Shown: positions 50,498-60,195 of the stretch, piece after piece
How positions within the stretch are numbered: the first letter of the stretch is position 1
Layout of the letters: each line of letters begins with the position of its first letter
Assembly: GCA_003538135.1 (NCBI GenBank)
Contig: DPOR01000005.1
Coordinates: 1 to 64,000 of the forward strand
Direction of reading: 5' to 3'
DNA: 64,000 bases
Origin: Oscillospiraceae bacterium
Lineage (GTDB): Bacteria; Bacillota; Clostridia; Oscillospirales; Acutalibacteraceae
Position numbers and translations under genes: made by a program
Notes under the pieces: model-generated
The model's database searches: none
Seen by the model: only the letters and a program-made list of their open reading frames with translations
Told to the model about the DNA's origin: nothing

Positions 50498-53044
50498 TTA
50501 AAGTTCATACTCACCTGCTCCGACGGTCTGTTTTCTTCCGTCGGGCAGAAGAATATCGGCTTTGCAGTTCGACGGGACGGATATTTTATATTTATATCCC
50601 CCGTCCGTCTTATCCCAGCGCACGGAGATTTTTCCGTATACGCTGTCGTAGCTCGCCTCGGCGAACTCGAAATGCCCGCCCGGGCGCGGGGCTATAGTGA
50701 ATCGGTTTTCTCCGGCGACATTTATTCCGCACATCGTGCCGAACAGCCACTCGCAAACCGCACCCTTTGAATAGTGGTTGAGCGAGGCAATGCCGCCCTG
50801 TGCCGCAGTGCCCTCCCACGACTCCCAGACGGTGTTTGCGCCGTTTTTGGACATAAACAGCCAGCCGGGCATCTGCTCGTTTTCGAGTAAGCGGTAGGCG
50901 TATTCAATATCGATATCCGCCAAAACGCTCAGTATCAGCGGCGTCGAGAGAAATCCCGTGCCGAGCCTCCACGAGTAGTTGTCGAGGGCTTTTATGAGCC
51001 GCTTTTTCGCATATTCCGTCTGCTTTTCGTCGAGCAGACCGATATAAAGCGGGCGAACAAGCTTCGCCTGGCGGTCGGTGTCTATTGAAAACTTCTTCGT
51101 CGAGACGAGCGCGCTGTAGCCCTTTCTCGCCCTCGCCGCATTCTTTTCGCAGAGCTTTCTGTCGTCGTCTTTTCCCAAAATGCGGGCGATATCCGCCATC
51201 GCCTCGAGCATGAACACTATGTAAGCCGTCGTCTCCTCCGGGTTCGGATTGACAAAATCTTTAAATTCAAGAGTCCTGACATCTGCGGGCTCCGCCCATT
51301 CGCCGTAGGACTGGCGGTAGTTTGAAATGTTGCGGAAATTTTTCAGCCCGACGCCCGTCGGCAGGGCGGTAGGATACCACTTTCCGAGAGTCTTTATTTT
51401 ATATTCCGCGAAGGCGCGCATATTCGGATAGAAGCGTTCGAGAATTTTTCTGTCGCCGTACTGCTTATAGAGCCTGTACGGTATGAACACGCCCGCATCC
51501 GACCAGCCTGCCGAGCCGTCCATGAAGGTCATATAGAAGTCCACGCCGCCGCGCGGGGATATCTGGCGGAAGTTTCCGTTTTTGAGCTGCTCGTCGCACA
51601 TATCGCGCACGTACTTTTCCGCAAACGGGGCGTAGTCGAAAAGATAGCTCGCGGTTTTGCAGAATATCTGTGCGTCGCCCGACCAGCCGTGGCGCTCTCG
51701 GGTCGGGCAGTCGGTGGGCAGGTCGGTCGAGTTGCCCTTTGCCGACCACTTTGTCACCTCGACGAATTTGTTCAGCAGCTCGTTTGAGCTGTTGAAGAAT
51801 CCCGTCTCTTCCATGTCCGAATAGACGGCTATGGCGGTGAAGTCCTCCGGGCGGACGGTCACATCCGTCTCGACGCTTATATACTGAAAGCCGAATATCG
51901 CAAACTTGGTCTTGTAGCGGTTAACTCCCTCTTTGCAGATGTATTCGACTCTCTGCAGAGGCGTTGTCTTATGCTTGTTCTTGCACTGTATGTTTTCGAG
52001 CGTCAGCTCGCCGTCACGCAGCAGCTCGCCGAACTCGAGAATAATTTTCTGTCCCTTGCGGGCGGTTACCTCAAACTCGGCATAGCCCGCTATATTCTGC
52101 CCGAAGTCGAGCAGCTTTTTCCCGCTCGGGGTGACGGACAGAGTGGGCTTGAAGCGTTCCTTTTCGGCTATCGGGAAATTGTTTGACGCGCTCGGCAAAA
52201 CCTTGCAGACGGTCTCTTTCGCATGATTTTTATATGACGGGATATTATTTGCGTTGACCCGCTCGCCGTCCTTGTTGTCCGCAAAGCGTATGGCGCCGTC
52301 GTTGCTCCAGAGCCACGAGCCGTCGGATATGACGGTCTGCGCCGTGCCGTCGGTATATTTTATCTCAAGCTGAGCGAGCAGTTTAGTCTCGGTGCCGTAC
52401 TGATTTTTGAGTCCCCATGCGCCTACGCTGCCCCTGTACCAGCCGTCGGCAAGCTCGGCGCAGAGCACGTTGCTCCCCTCATGCAGAAGTGCGGTCACAT
52501 CGTAGGTCTGATACTGTATGCGCTTTCTGTATTCCGTAATTCCGGGGGCTAAGGGCATGGTGAAGTCCGTACCGTTTAGCCCGGCCGAATATATTCCGCA
52601 GGCGGTCATATAGAGACGCGCCGAGAGCACGGGCTTTTTGCACTCGATCTCCTTTTTGAAGCAGTCAACCGGGTAGCGCTGCTTTTTGTTGACGCTGTAA
52701 TTCCCGGTTATCCACTTTGCACGCCAATCCGAGGCGTTTCTTAAACCTATCTCGAAGAACGCGGGCTCGCTCCAATCGCCCTCTGCGCCGTTTTCGTCCC
52801 AGAGCTTTACCTTCCATTCCACTCTCAGGCGCGACGGCGTATCCAACGGATACGGGATAAAGGCCATCTGCGGCGATTCGACCTTGCCGCTGTCCCAAAG
52901 TGTGTTGCCGCGCGTGTCGCAGGCGACTATTCTGTATGCGCTCTGAGCTTTTCCGCCCTCGCAGTTCCACATGAAGCGCGGGTTTTCGAAGTCAATGCCC
53001 AGAGGGTTTTTGAGATATTCTGTTTTAAGCTTCGTTGCTCTCAT
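50498..53044 (-). CDS. GH78 alpha-L-rhamnosidase (second of three)
   Basis: This 848-aa enzyme has an extra N-terminal fibronectin-III-like domain (about 1-105, TEYLKNPLGIDFENPRF) that the 719-aa copy lacks. The usual GH78 domains follow: DFGQNIAGYAEFEV, the DCPTRERHGWSGD general acid motif, NTVWESWEG and SLNHYSKGAV. No signal peptide, so it acts on imported oligosaccharides. Its start overlaps the symporter gene end by 20 nt, so the pair forms a rhamnoside import and cleavage operon. Confidence 0.93.
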   Translation of the reverse strand: MRATKLKTEYLKNPLGIDFENPRFMWNCEGGKAQSAYRIVACDTRGNTLWDSGKVESPQMAFIPYPLDTPSRLRVEWKVKLWDENGAEGDWSEPAFFEIGLRNASDWRAKWITGNYSVNKKQRYPVDCFKKEIECKKPVLSARLYMTACGIYSAGLNGTDFTMPLAPGITEYRKRIQYQTYDVTALLHEGSNVLCAELADGWYRGSVGAWGLKNQYGTETKLLAQLEIKYTDGTAQTVISDGSWLWSNDGAIRFADNKDGERVNANNIPSYKNHAKETVCKVLPSASNNFPIAEKERFKPTLSVTPSGKKLLDFGQNIAGYAEFEVTARKGQKIILEFGELLRDGELTLENIQCKNKHKTTPLQRVEYICKEGVNRYKTKFAIFGFQYISVETDVTVRPEDFTAIAVYSDMEETGFFNSSNELLNKFVEVTKWSAKGNSTDLPTDCPTRERHGWSGDAQIFCKTASYLFDYAPFAEKYVRDMCDEQLKNGNFRQISPRGGVDFYMTFMDGSAGWSDAGVFIPYRLYKQYGDRKILERFYPNMRAFAEYKIKTLGKWYPTALPTGVGLKNFRNISNYRQSYGEWAEPADVRTLEFKDFVNPNPEETTAYIVFMLEAMADIARILGKDDDRKLCEKNAARARKGYSALVSTKKFSIDTDRQAKLVRPLYIGLLDEKQTEYAKKRLIKALDNYSWRLGTGFLSTPLILSVLADIDIEYAYRLLENEQMPGWLFMSKNGANTVWESWEGTAAQGGIASLNHYSKGAVCEWLFGTMCGINVAGENRFTIAPRPGGHFEFAEASYDSVYGKISVRWDKTDGGYKYKISVPSNCKADILLPDGRKQTVGAGEYEL

Positions 53045-54497
53045 CTGTCGTCTCCCCGTTTCTCTGCTTTATTTCCTCCTGCTCCTTGGCTATGTTCTTT
53101 TCGACATTCAAGAACAGCAGAAGTATTGCGAGCACAACGCCCGTTATCGTCTCAAGTCCTACAAATGTAAAGGTTATGGCGCTCTTTACGCTGTCCGACT
53201 GCACGGCGATGAGCTTACCCGCCGCATCGAGATAGGGCGCGACATAGCCGGATTTCGAGAGAATAAGATTGAATACACCCGTGCAAATTCCGACGCTCGC
53301 GACGGCAATGGTGTTATATATCGACATCGCTATTCCGTCGCACCTGAAGTTGTGCTTCCACTCGATATGGTCGAGTACGTCCGCAAACAGCGCCATGAAC
53401 ACATAGGAGCACGGCAGACCGCCGATATTCTTTATAAACTGACCTATGAGGACTATCACCATATTTGTCGGCGCCAGCCAGCATATCGCCGAGCCTACGG
53501 CGTATAACACGAAGCCTATAGCCGTAATATTACGCTTGCCGAATTTTTTGGCGAGCGGCCAGACCGCAAAGATGCCGATGCCCATCGGTATGCCGCCGAT
53601 AACGGAGAGCATGGTCTGCGTCTTTCCGTCGTTATATGTACCGAGGACATAGTTCGAGAAATAGACGAGCGAGATGTTCTTGATAGTAGAGCCGACAGTA
53701 TAGATAAGAAAATATATAAAGGTTATCAGCATATATTTGTCGCTGAATATTGCCTTTAGCTGGGTTTTCATCGCAACGCTCGGTTTCTCCTGCTCGCCGC
53801 CCTCAAGGGTTATGCGCTCCTTTGTGAAGTAATACTCCATGAGCGTCAGCGGCAGGGCTATGCACGAGAGGATGCTCATCGTTGTTATCCACTTCGACCT
53901 GTCAACGCCGAGCTGGGGCATAATGAGCATGGGGAAGATGAGCGCGACGATTATGCCGCTCATCATAATGGTCGAAACCTGATTGAAAACCGAGAGAACT
54001 CCGCGCTGCTCGGTATTTCTCGTCGAGAGCGGAACCATGAGGTTGTGGCTCATGTTATATATCGTATAGGCGAACGAATAGAAGAGGTTATATGAGAGCA
54101 TGACCCATATCACCTGCACCGTCTGATTGCCCGTGGGCACGGTGAAGAGCAGTATGCCCGTCACGGCGACGAGCGGCGCGGAGAGCAGCAGCCACGGACG
54201 TGCCTTGCCCTGCTTTGTGTGCGTGCGGTCGATGATATAGCCCATAACTATATTCGTTATGGCGTCGATTATCTTCGACACTATCGGGAACACCGCGAGA
54301 AATGCGCCGCCCCAAACGGTGGTCAGGTTCAAAACGTCCGTGTAGTAGACGTTCAGATATGTAGCGAGCACGGCGTTCAGCAGCAGTGCACCGGACGGGC
54401 CGAGTAGATAGCCCAGCCACTTTTCCTTCGCCGTTACCTCGGGCGAGGTCAGGCGCGAATCGAGCGCCCGCTTTTCGAAGATTTTTGCTTTTGACAT
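53025..54497 (-). CDS. GPH-family glycoside:cation symporter
   Basis: This 490-aa protein has about twelve membrane helices in the GPH branch of MFS transporters (melibiose/xyloside/glucuronide). Family marks are KEKWLGYLLGPSGALLL, FPIVSKIIDAITNIVMGYIIDRT and ADVLDHIEWKHNFRCDGI. The Asp residues in helix 2 (KIIDAI) and helix 4 region coordinate the cation. It likely imports a rhamnosylated oligosaccharide with Na+ or H+ for the GH78 encoded downstream. It is transcribed divergently from the TetR-type regulator. Confidence 0.92.
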   Translation of the reverse strand: MSKAKIFEKRALDSRLTSPEVTAKEKWLGYLLGPSGALLLNAVLATYLNVYYTDVLNLTTVWGGAFLAVFPIVSKIIDAITNIVMGYIIDRTHTKQGKARPWLLLSAPLVAVTGILLFTVPTGNQTVQVIWVMLSYNLFYSFAYTIYNMSHNLMVPLSTRNTEQRGVLSVFNQVSTIMMSGIIVALIFPMLIMPQLGVDRSKWITTMSILSCIALPLTLMEYYFTKERITLEGGEQEKPSVAMKTQLKAIFSDKYMLITFIYFLIYTVGSTIKNISLVYFSNYVLGTYNDGKTQTMLSVIGGIPMGIGIFAVWPLAKKFGKRNITAIGFVLYAVGSAICWLAPTNMVIVLIGQFIKNIGGLPCSYVFMALFADVLDHIEWKHNFRCDGIAMSIYNTIAVASVGICTGVFNLILSKSGYVAPYLDAAGKLIAVQSDSVKSAITFTFVGLETITGVVLAILLLFLNVEKNIAKEQEEIKQRNGETTDESNEA

Positions 54498-54811
54498 TTC
54501 TAAGAACTCCTTTATCCTTTTGTCTCATAAATTTGAAAATATTTTCAGCCGTTCTGCGGCTTATGCGCTTTTTTGCGGTTTCTCCCGCTCGAATGCGGAG
54601 ATATGCCGCGCCGGAGACCGACCCCGCAGGGTCGGCGCGGCAAAAAAATTAAAAGGGCTGTATAAAAATGTTTGTGTGCAGATTATTCTGCGGTTCGGGC
54701 GCGCCCGAGTTTCCGTCTGAAGGTTTTCGGGGCGCGCCGTTTTCCGCGGGTAACAGAAGTGCCGAAGACGAAAGTCGCCTTGACATTTGGAAGATTTCAT
54801 ATTACACTATT
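54498..54811. other. Intergenic region between symporter and regulator
   Basis: About 310 nt of leader and spacer for the symporter gene. I see no ORF that looks coding; it has GC-rich patches and an A-run (54646-54651) but no clear riboswitch. Confidence 0.5.
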
Positions 54812-54856
54812 ATTATAGCTACATGATGTTGGATTAACAATCATCAGTTTTGTTAA
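54812..54856 (-). promoter_or_regulatory. Promoter and operator of the symporter-GH78 operon
   Basis: Minus-strand TTGTTA (54835-54840), 17-nt spacer, TATAAT (54812-54817). The perfect inverted repeat TTAACAA-N9-TTGTTAA (54834-54856) covers the -35 box, a likely site for the TetR-type regulator encoded 49 nt away. Confidence 0.75.
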
Positions 54857-54904
54857 TAACGGCTATGAAACCGACAAAATTCACCGAAAGTGACGGTATA
54901 AAAT

Positions 54905-55483
54905 ATGAACACAAAAAATAATCAGCGCACAAGACTTTCAAAAATTTTGCTCAAAAACGCTCTGATGGATCTTTTGAGCGAAAAGGGCTCGGTGACTAAA
55001 ATTTCCGTAAGGGAGCTTTGCGAGCGCGCCGACCTCAACCGCTCGACGTTTTATGCCCACTACTCCGAGCCGAAGGAGCTGCTCGAGGAGGTGGAGGCGG
55101 AGCTGCTCGACGCAACGCGGGAGCACCTCCAAAAGATAGGCGCGGAAAATGATATCGGCGCGCACAGATATCTGCTCTCGTTTTTGATTTATATCAAAGA
55201 AAACGACAAGCCGTTTCGTACCCTGCTCATCGACGCGGGCGACCCGGAGTTTCGCTCGAAATTCATGCAACAGTCGATAATTCAATTCGTAGAGAACCTT
55301 GATATTGCATTTCCTAAGGAGCAGGAGCAGTATATCTACTCCTACATCTTGAACGGCAGCACGGGCGTTATAATCCAGTGGATGCGCTCGGACTACAGCA
55401 TAGACGAAAACGCACTTGTCGACCTGCTGTTTTTCATAAATCAGAGCGCTCTCGTAAATCTTGCCACAAAAAAGAATTTATGA
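54905..55483 (+). CDS. TetR/AcrR-family regulator
   Basis: This 192-aa protein has its HTH domain at about 10-60 (ISVRELCERADLNRSTFYAHYSEPKELL) followed by an all-helical ligand-binding domain of the TetR_C_8 type. It is transcribed divergently from the GPH symporter and GH78. The inverted repeat over the symporter -35 box is its probable operator, so it is the local repressor or activator of rhamnoside uptake. Confidence 0.9.
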   Translation: MNTKNNQRTRLSKILLKNALMDLLSEKGSVTKISVRELCERADLNRSTFYAHYSEPKELLEEVEAELLDATREHLQKIGAENDIGAHRYLLSFLIYIKENDKPFRTLLIDAGDPEFRSKFMQQSIIQFVENLDIAFPKEQEQYIYSYILNGSTGVIIQWMRSDYSIDENALVDLLFFINQSALVNLATKKNL

Positions 55484-55547
55484 TTGAAAACATAGTAAAT
55501 CGGCAGTATAATACTCCGTAAATAAGCAAAGCAGGGAGACGGTTAAA

Positions 55548-56141
55548 ATGAGGAAAAGCAATATCACAAGAGACGAGGCGTTTGAGCTTCTGAAAAAATA
55601 CAACAACGACCCCTTTCACATCCGCCATGCGCTGACCGTCGAGGGCGTTATGCGTTGGTACGCGAAAGAGCTCGGCTATGCGGACGAGGAGGAATACTGG
55701 GCTATAGTCGGACTCCTGCACGATATAGACTTTGAGCTCTATCCCGAGGAGCACTGCAAAAAGGCGCCCGAGCTGCTCAAGGCGGGCGGAGTCGGCGATG
55801 ACATGATATATTCCGTCTGCTCCCACGGCTGCGGTATCTGCGTTGACATCGAGCCGGTTCACGAGATGGAGAAGGTGCTCTTTGCGGCGGACGAGCTGAC
55901 GGGGCTTATCTGGTCGGCGGCACTGATGCGCCCGTCAAAGAGCGTCATGGATATGGAGGTCTCGAGCCTCAAAAAGAAGTTCAAGGACAAAAAGTTCGCC
56001 GCGGGCTGCTCGCGCGACATTATCCGCACGGGCGCGGAGAGGCTCGGCTGGGAGCTCGACAGGCTCTTCGAGCAAACGATACTCGCCATGCGCTCCTGCG
56101 AGAGCGACATAAACAGCTTTATGGAAACCTATCAGTCATAA
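55548..56141 (+). CDS. HD-domain hydrolase
   Basis: This 197-aa protein is of the HDIG-type family with PFHIRHAL (first His), LLHDIDFEL (HD pair) and a downstream Asp/His set (SHGCGICVDIEPVHE, ADELTG). It is likely a phosphohydrolase of unknown substrate. Single gene. Confidence 0.85.
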   Translation: MRKSNITRDEAFELLKKYNNDPFHIRHALTVEGVMRWYAKELGYADEEEYWAIVGLLHDIDFELYPEEHCKKAPELLKAGGVGDDMIYSVCSHGCGICVDIEPVHEMEKVLFAADELTGLIWSAALMRPSKSVMDMEVSSLKKKFKDKKFAAGCSRDIIRTGAERLGWELDRLFEQTILAMRSCESDINSFMETYQS

Positions 56142-56154
56142 ATAAAAACGGAAA

Positions 56155-56195
56155 TCCCCCGGAGCGCATAACACTGCTCTCCGGGGGACATTTTT
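56155..56195 (+). terminator. Terminator after the HD gene
   Basis: The stem CCCCCGGAG...CTCTCCGGGGG is followed by a T-rich stretch. Confidence 0.85.
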
Positions 56196-56201
56196 AATTT
56201 A

Positions 56202-56777
56202 TCAGAGCTCGCGCTCTATTTTTTCGCGTGTCTCTTTGAGTATGGCGTCGGGGTCGCTGCCGAGAATATCGAGCCCCTCCGCGCTGAAAAAGCTGAACTT
56301 TTCAATGCCGAAAAACGACTTTGTTACGGTCTTTACATATTCGAATCCGAAGTCGCTGTCTCCGATATAGCCGCCGGCGGTGGTTATATATATCAGCTTT
56401 TTTGCCCTGCAATAGCTTATCGGAACTCCGTCGCTGCCGTACAAAAACGTGAGCCCGCCGACGCACAGGGATTCTATGTATATCTTCAGAATCGACGGGA
56501 AGCTGTAATCCCAAAACGGCGCGGCGACAACAACCGTGTCGCAGGCGGCGAACTGCTTGGCGCAGTCATAGACCGGGTCGGAGAAGTCGTTTTTCTCCGC
56601 GCTCTCTATGCGCTTGGCAAGCCCCGCCGCGTCGAGCGGCTTCTGATTTGCCTCGGTAAGGCAGATTTCCTCTATATCGCCGTCAAGACGGTTGAGCGCC
56701 GCCTTTGCGAGCGCAAGGGTGCGCGACTCTTTCTCCCCGCGCACGCAGGCGTTGACAAAAAGTATCTTCTCTTTCAT
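56202..56777 (-). CDS. Flavodoxin-like NAD(P)H oxidoreductase (azoreductase family)
   Basis: This 191-aa FMN-binding protein has LFVNACVRGEKESRTLALAK (phosphate loop), VVVAAPFWDYSFPSILKIYI and ITTAGGYIG. The start at 56777 follows AGGAGG. It probably reduces quinones or azo compounds with NAD(P)H. It lies 14 nt downstream of the GH78 gene and is probably co-transcribed. Confidence 0.87.
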   Translation of the reverse strand: MKEKILFVNACVRGEKESRTLALAKAALNRLDGDIEEICLTEANQKPLDAAGLAKRIESAEKNDFSDPVYDCAKQFAACDTVVVAAPFWDYSFPSILKIYIESLCVGGLTFLYGSDGVPISYCRAKKLIYITTAGGYIGDSDFGFEYVKTVTKSFFGIEKFSFFSAEGLDILGSDPDAILKETREKIEREL

Positions 56778-56791
56778 TTTTCCTCCTGTTT

Positions 56792-59095
56792 TCACTCTCT
56801 GATTATTTTAAACGTTCCGCCGTAAAGCTCTTCAAGGCTGCCGCGCCCGTCCTCGAACGCGTAGCCGTCGGGCAGCCTTATACGCCCGTGAACGCCTTTG
56901 TCCGCAGATATATTAAGGGTTATACCCTCGTTCGTTCTGCACCATTTTACGCTCACCCTGCCGCCGACCGTCTCATACGAAGCCTCGGCGCTGTCGAGCT
57001 TTTCAATAAACACCGGCGATATTTCGACCTCGGACGGGTCGGTCAGGAAAGGATTCACTCGTATGCCGCCGATATATTCGATGAACCATGCGGAAATGTC
57101 GCCGTACATATGGTGATTCTGCGAATTGGGGGTGTCCTCCTCGCGCAGGAAATCCTCCGGCAATGCCGTAAGTCCGCGCTCGACGAAGTTTCCGTAGGAC
57201 GGATAGTCCGGGCGGGTTATCAGCTTAAACGCGAGATCGGGTTCGCCGAAATCCGAGAGCACCCTGAACAGAACGCGCATACCGAGTATGCCGGCGTCAA
57301 CGTGGTCGTCGCGCCGTTTGATTATCTCAAGAAGCTTTTTGAACGCCGCCGTTTTTTCGCCGGGGGTGAACACGTCGTAATATATCGCCATTGCCTGCGA
57401 GGTCTGGCAGGAGCCCGCGGCAGTCATGGTGCCGAAGTCTGTTAAGTGTCGCCTGACGGCGGTTCTCAGCTCATCATAGAGCTTTTCGCAGAAGTCGCGC
57501 TCGAGCGAAAGTCCGAGCTCCGAAAAAATATAGACGGCCTTTTTGAGTATACTCATGCAGGTGACGCTGTCCGTAAACTCGAGCGGTGATTTCACGCTCG
57601 TCACCGGGCACCAGTCGCCGAGTCCTATTGCAACAAGCCCGCGTTCGTCGCGTCGGCGTGAGATATACTCGCAGTAGCGGAATATCGCCGTCGCGTTTTC
57701 TTCGATTATCTTTCTGTCGCCGCGCAAGACATAGCAGAAATAGGGAATGTATGTCAGCGCCGCATCCCAAGCGGGTCCGTTGCCCCACTCAAAGCCCCAG
57801 CCGCCGGTCGGCACTATGCCGGGCAAAGCCCCGTCCGCACGCTGAGCGGCACGGATGTTGCGAAGCCACTCGCGGTAGCTGTTGACAGCATCGAGATTCA
57901 TCAGTATATGCTCGGCAGAGAGAGCGGCGTCGCCCGTCCAGCCGTTTTTTTCGCGGTGCGGGCAATCGGTCGGGAAATAATAAAAATTCGAGAGATCCGA
58001 GTTTCTCGTCATCGCCTGCAGCTTGTTTGTCGTCTCGTCGGAGCAGCGAAACGAGCCTATCTCGCAAAGAGCCGAATTCTGCACGATAAAAGTCAGCAGC
58101 TCCTCGGTCGCCTCCTCCTCGGTTATACCGAGCACCACGCAGTATCTGAAGCCGTGATAAGTGAACACAGGCTCAAAAACTTCCTCGCCCTCGCCTTTGA
58201 GAATATACACGTCGCGCTGGGAATATCCCTCGGGATAAAAGCAGATGTTGCTCGTATCGGGTTCACCGTCGGGCGCGATATATTCGCCGAACTGCAAATC
58301 GATTTGCCGTCCGCGCTCGCCGCTTATCCTGAGCCTTACGGTACCCGCCGAGTTCACGCCGAAGTCATATAAAAAACCGTCGCGCTCGTCGCTCGCTACT
58401 TTTTTCGCCTCTTTGACAACATCGCCGCGGGAAATATATTCCTTGAGCCTGCATTTTCTTATCAGAATCGGCTTTATCTCGCGCACGGGCGCTATCGGCT
58501 CCGCCTCGCACAGGCGCCTTTCGCCGCGCGGCGTCTCCGCCGCAAGAGCGTTTTTCCAAGTGCTGTCATCAAACTCGGGCGTTGACCAGCCGGGAATTTC
58601 AAGGCGGGCGTCGTAGTAGCAGCCGCAGCGCAGGTCGTCAAAAATAATCGGTGACGGCGCGGTTCTGACCGAACCGTCCGCCTCGAAGGTATCGGTTCTG
58701 CCGTCGGGGTATTCAACTGAGACGCAGAAAGCCGTGCGCGGAGCACCCCTGAACGCGGCTATATCGAAATCCCAGATCTGACCGCCCGGCGCGTTCTGCA
58801 TACCGTTGCCGAGCAGTATGCCAAGAACATTTTTCCCCGGCACAAGAGCCTGCGTTATGTCGTATTCGTCGTAGTAAACAATATCGTCCGGGTTCGAGAT
58901 ATACGGGGCAAGAATACCCTTGGTAATCCGCCGCCCGTTAACATAAAGCTCATAAAATCCAAGACCCGTCAGAGTAATTATGCTTTTTTTGATTTCGCCG
59001 TCTGTTTCAAAGGTCTTTCGGAAATACGGCGCGGGGACATGGAAAGTATAGTCGGTGTATTCATAGCCTGCACAGATAAACTTTTCAGAAAACAT
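56792..59095 (-). CDS. GH78-family protein (third), divergent active site
   Basis: This 767-aa protein of GH78 layout starts at 59095 behind AAAGGGGTG. The N-terminal domain has YELYVNGRRITKGILAPYI. The general acid motif is DCPHREKNGWTGD, as in the family. The region where other copies carry the WE-x-W base motif reads GLTALPEDFLRE here and the next motif is SQNHHMYGDISAWF, so the base position is unclear. It may be a variant rhamnosidase or a related glycosidase. No signal peptide. First gene of a unit with the azoreductase-like gene. Confidence 0.82.
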   Translation of the reverse strand: MFSEKFICAGYEYTDYTFHVPAPYFRKTFETDGEIKKSIITLTGLGFYELYVNGRRITKGILAPYISNPDDIVYYDEYDITQALVPGKNVLGILLGNGMQNAPGGQIWDFDIAAFRGAPRTAFCVSVEYPDGRTDTFEADGSVRTAPSPIIFDDLRCGCYYDARLEIPGWSTPEFDDSTWKNALAAETPRGERRLCEAEPIAPVREIKPILIRKCRLKEYISRGDVVKEAKKVASDERDGFLYDFGVNSAGTVRLRISGERGRQIDLQFGEYIAPDGEPDTSNICFYPEGYSQRDVYILKGEGEEVFEPVFTYHGFRYCVVLGITEEEATEELLTFIVQNSALCEIGSFRCSDETTNKLQAMTRNSDLSNFYYFPTDCPHREKNGWTGDAALSAEHILMNLDAVNSYREWLRNIRAAQRADGALPGIVPTGGWGFEWGNGPAWDAALTYIPYFCYVLRGDRKIIEENATAIFRYCEYISRRRDERGLVAIGLGDWCPVTSVKSPLEFTDSVTCMSILKKAVYIFSELGLSLERDFCEKLYDELRTAVRRHLTDFGTMTAAGSCQTSQAMAIYYDVFTPGEKTAAFKKLLEIIKRRDDHVDAGILGMRVLFRVLSDFGEPDLAFKLITRPDYPSYGNFVERGLTALPEDFLREEDTPNSQNHHMYGDISAWFIEYIGGIRVNPFLTDPSEVEISPVFIEKLDSAEASYETVGGRVSVKWCRTNEGITLNISADKGVHGRIRLPDGYAFEDGRGSLEELYGGTFKIIRE

Positions 59096-59158
59096 AACAA
59101 CACCCCTTTGCGTTAATATCATAATCAAAAAGCGGAAAAGCCGCAAGCGCGGACTGCT

Positions 59159-60022
59159 TTATTCTCCGCCGAACCGAGCGATATACCCGTCCCAGCGTCT
59201 CACTACGGCTCTCAGCGGCTCATCCAGATAGGAATATGCCTTTTCCTTTATCCTATCCGGTATACCGTAGGCGGCCTCGGCCATGCTTCCCGTAATGGCC
59301 GCAACAGTATCGCTGTCTCCGCCGATAGATATCGCGTTTCTTATGGCGTCCTCAAAATCCGTGCTCTCCAAAAACGCTGTTATCGCCTGCGGCACGGAGC
59401 CCTGACAGCTAACGTCAAAGCGGTATGACGGGCGGATTTCGTCGAGCGTTTTGGAAAGGTCGTACCCGTATTCGCGCTCGATATGCTCCCTGATGAGCCT
59501 TTTGCACTCAGTCGGGTCATTATTGACGGGTTGTTCGTTTTCGCCGTGACAGCCCCCGAAGTAATACCGGCACAGGAAAATCGCATCGGCTGTTGCCACT
59601 GCTCCCTTGACTCCCTCCGGGTGGTTATGCGTAACTTCGGCGGAAAGTCTCGCCAAATCCCTGCACCTGTCGGGCAGCTCCGCTTTACTCACACTATCGC
59701 ATTCCGCTGCCCACGCGCACGGCGAGACGCGCATGGCCGAGCCGTTGCCGAAGCTCCCGTACGGAGCGCTGCCGTCCGAGAACAGCCACGCTCTGAATTT
59801 GCCGCCGTAACCGACATTCGGATACAGCCGCCCGTACTTTTTCATCGCTTTGATAAAATCTTCCCTTTTCCCGCCGTTCATAACGGCCTCAGCCACGGCA
59901 CAGGTCATGACCGTGTCATCCGTAAACGAGCAGCGGCTGCCGAACAGCGGAAAGTCCTTCGTCTTGATATTCCTCCACTCATAAATCGAGCCCACGATAT
60001 CGCCGACTATCGCTCCGAGCAT
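59159..60022 (-). CDS. ADP-ribosylglycohydrolase family protein
   Basis: This 287-aa protein of the DraG/ADP-ribosyl-glycohydrolase fold has AIVGDIVGSIYEW, SFTDDTVMT (metal Asp pair), VTHNHPEG, and the C-terminal GGDSDTVAAITGSMAEA. These supply the Mg2+ ligands. It removes ADP-ribose from arginine or a related target, reversing ADP-ribosylation; no ADP-ribosyltransferase is visible nearby. The start at 60022 follows AAGGGGG. Confidence 0.92.
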   Translation of the reverse strand: MLGAIVGDIVGSIYEWRNIKTKDFPLFGSRCSFTDDTVMTCAVAEAVMNGGKREDFIKAMKKYGRLYPNVGYGGKFRAWLFSDGSAPYGSFGNGSAMRVSPCAWAAECDSVSKAELPDRCRDLARLSAEVTHNHPEGVKGAVATADAIFLCRYYFGGCHGENEQPVNNDPTECKRLIREHIEREYGYDLSKTLDEIRPSYRFDVSCQGSVPQAITAFLESTDFEDAIRNAISIGGDSDTVAAITGSMAEAAYGIPDRIKEKAYSYLDEPLRAVVRRWDGYIARFGGE

Positions 60023-60141
60023 TCGTATTCCCCCTTTACTGTTGTGCAGCCGAAGCACCGCAGTTTGCGTGTCTTAGGTTCGTTTTGTCTCAATGCAATT
60101 ATACAACAGATACTGCCGCTTTGCAACGGGGACGCAAGCGG

Positions 60142-60192
60142 TATAAAAATTAAAAGCGAGTGGTCATAAGTGAAATTCCTTATGACCACTCG
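60142..60192 (-). terminator. Relict terminator of the disrupted tRNA-Pro
   Basis: A perfect 14-bp stem (CGAGTGGTCATAAG with CTTATGACCACTCG, loop 8 nt) is followed on the minus strand by CTTTTAATTTTT. It lies 3 nt past the tRNA-Pro remnant CCA end, so it is the original tRNA terminator and marks the chromosomal side of the junction. Confidence 0.82.
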
Positions 60193-60195
60193 ATA

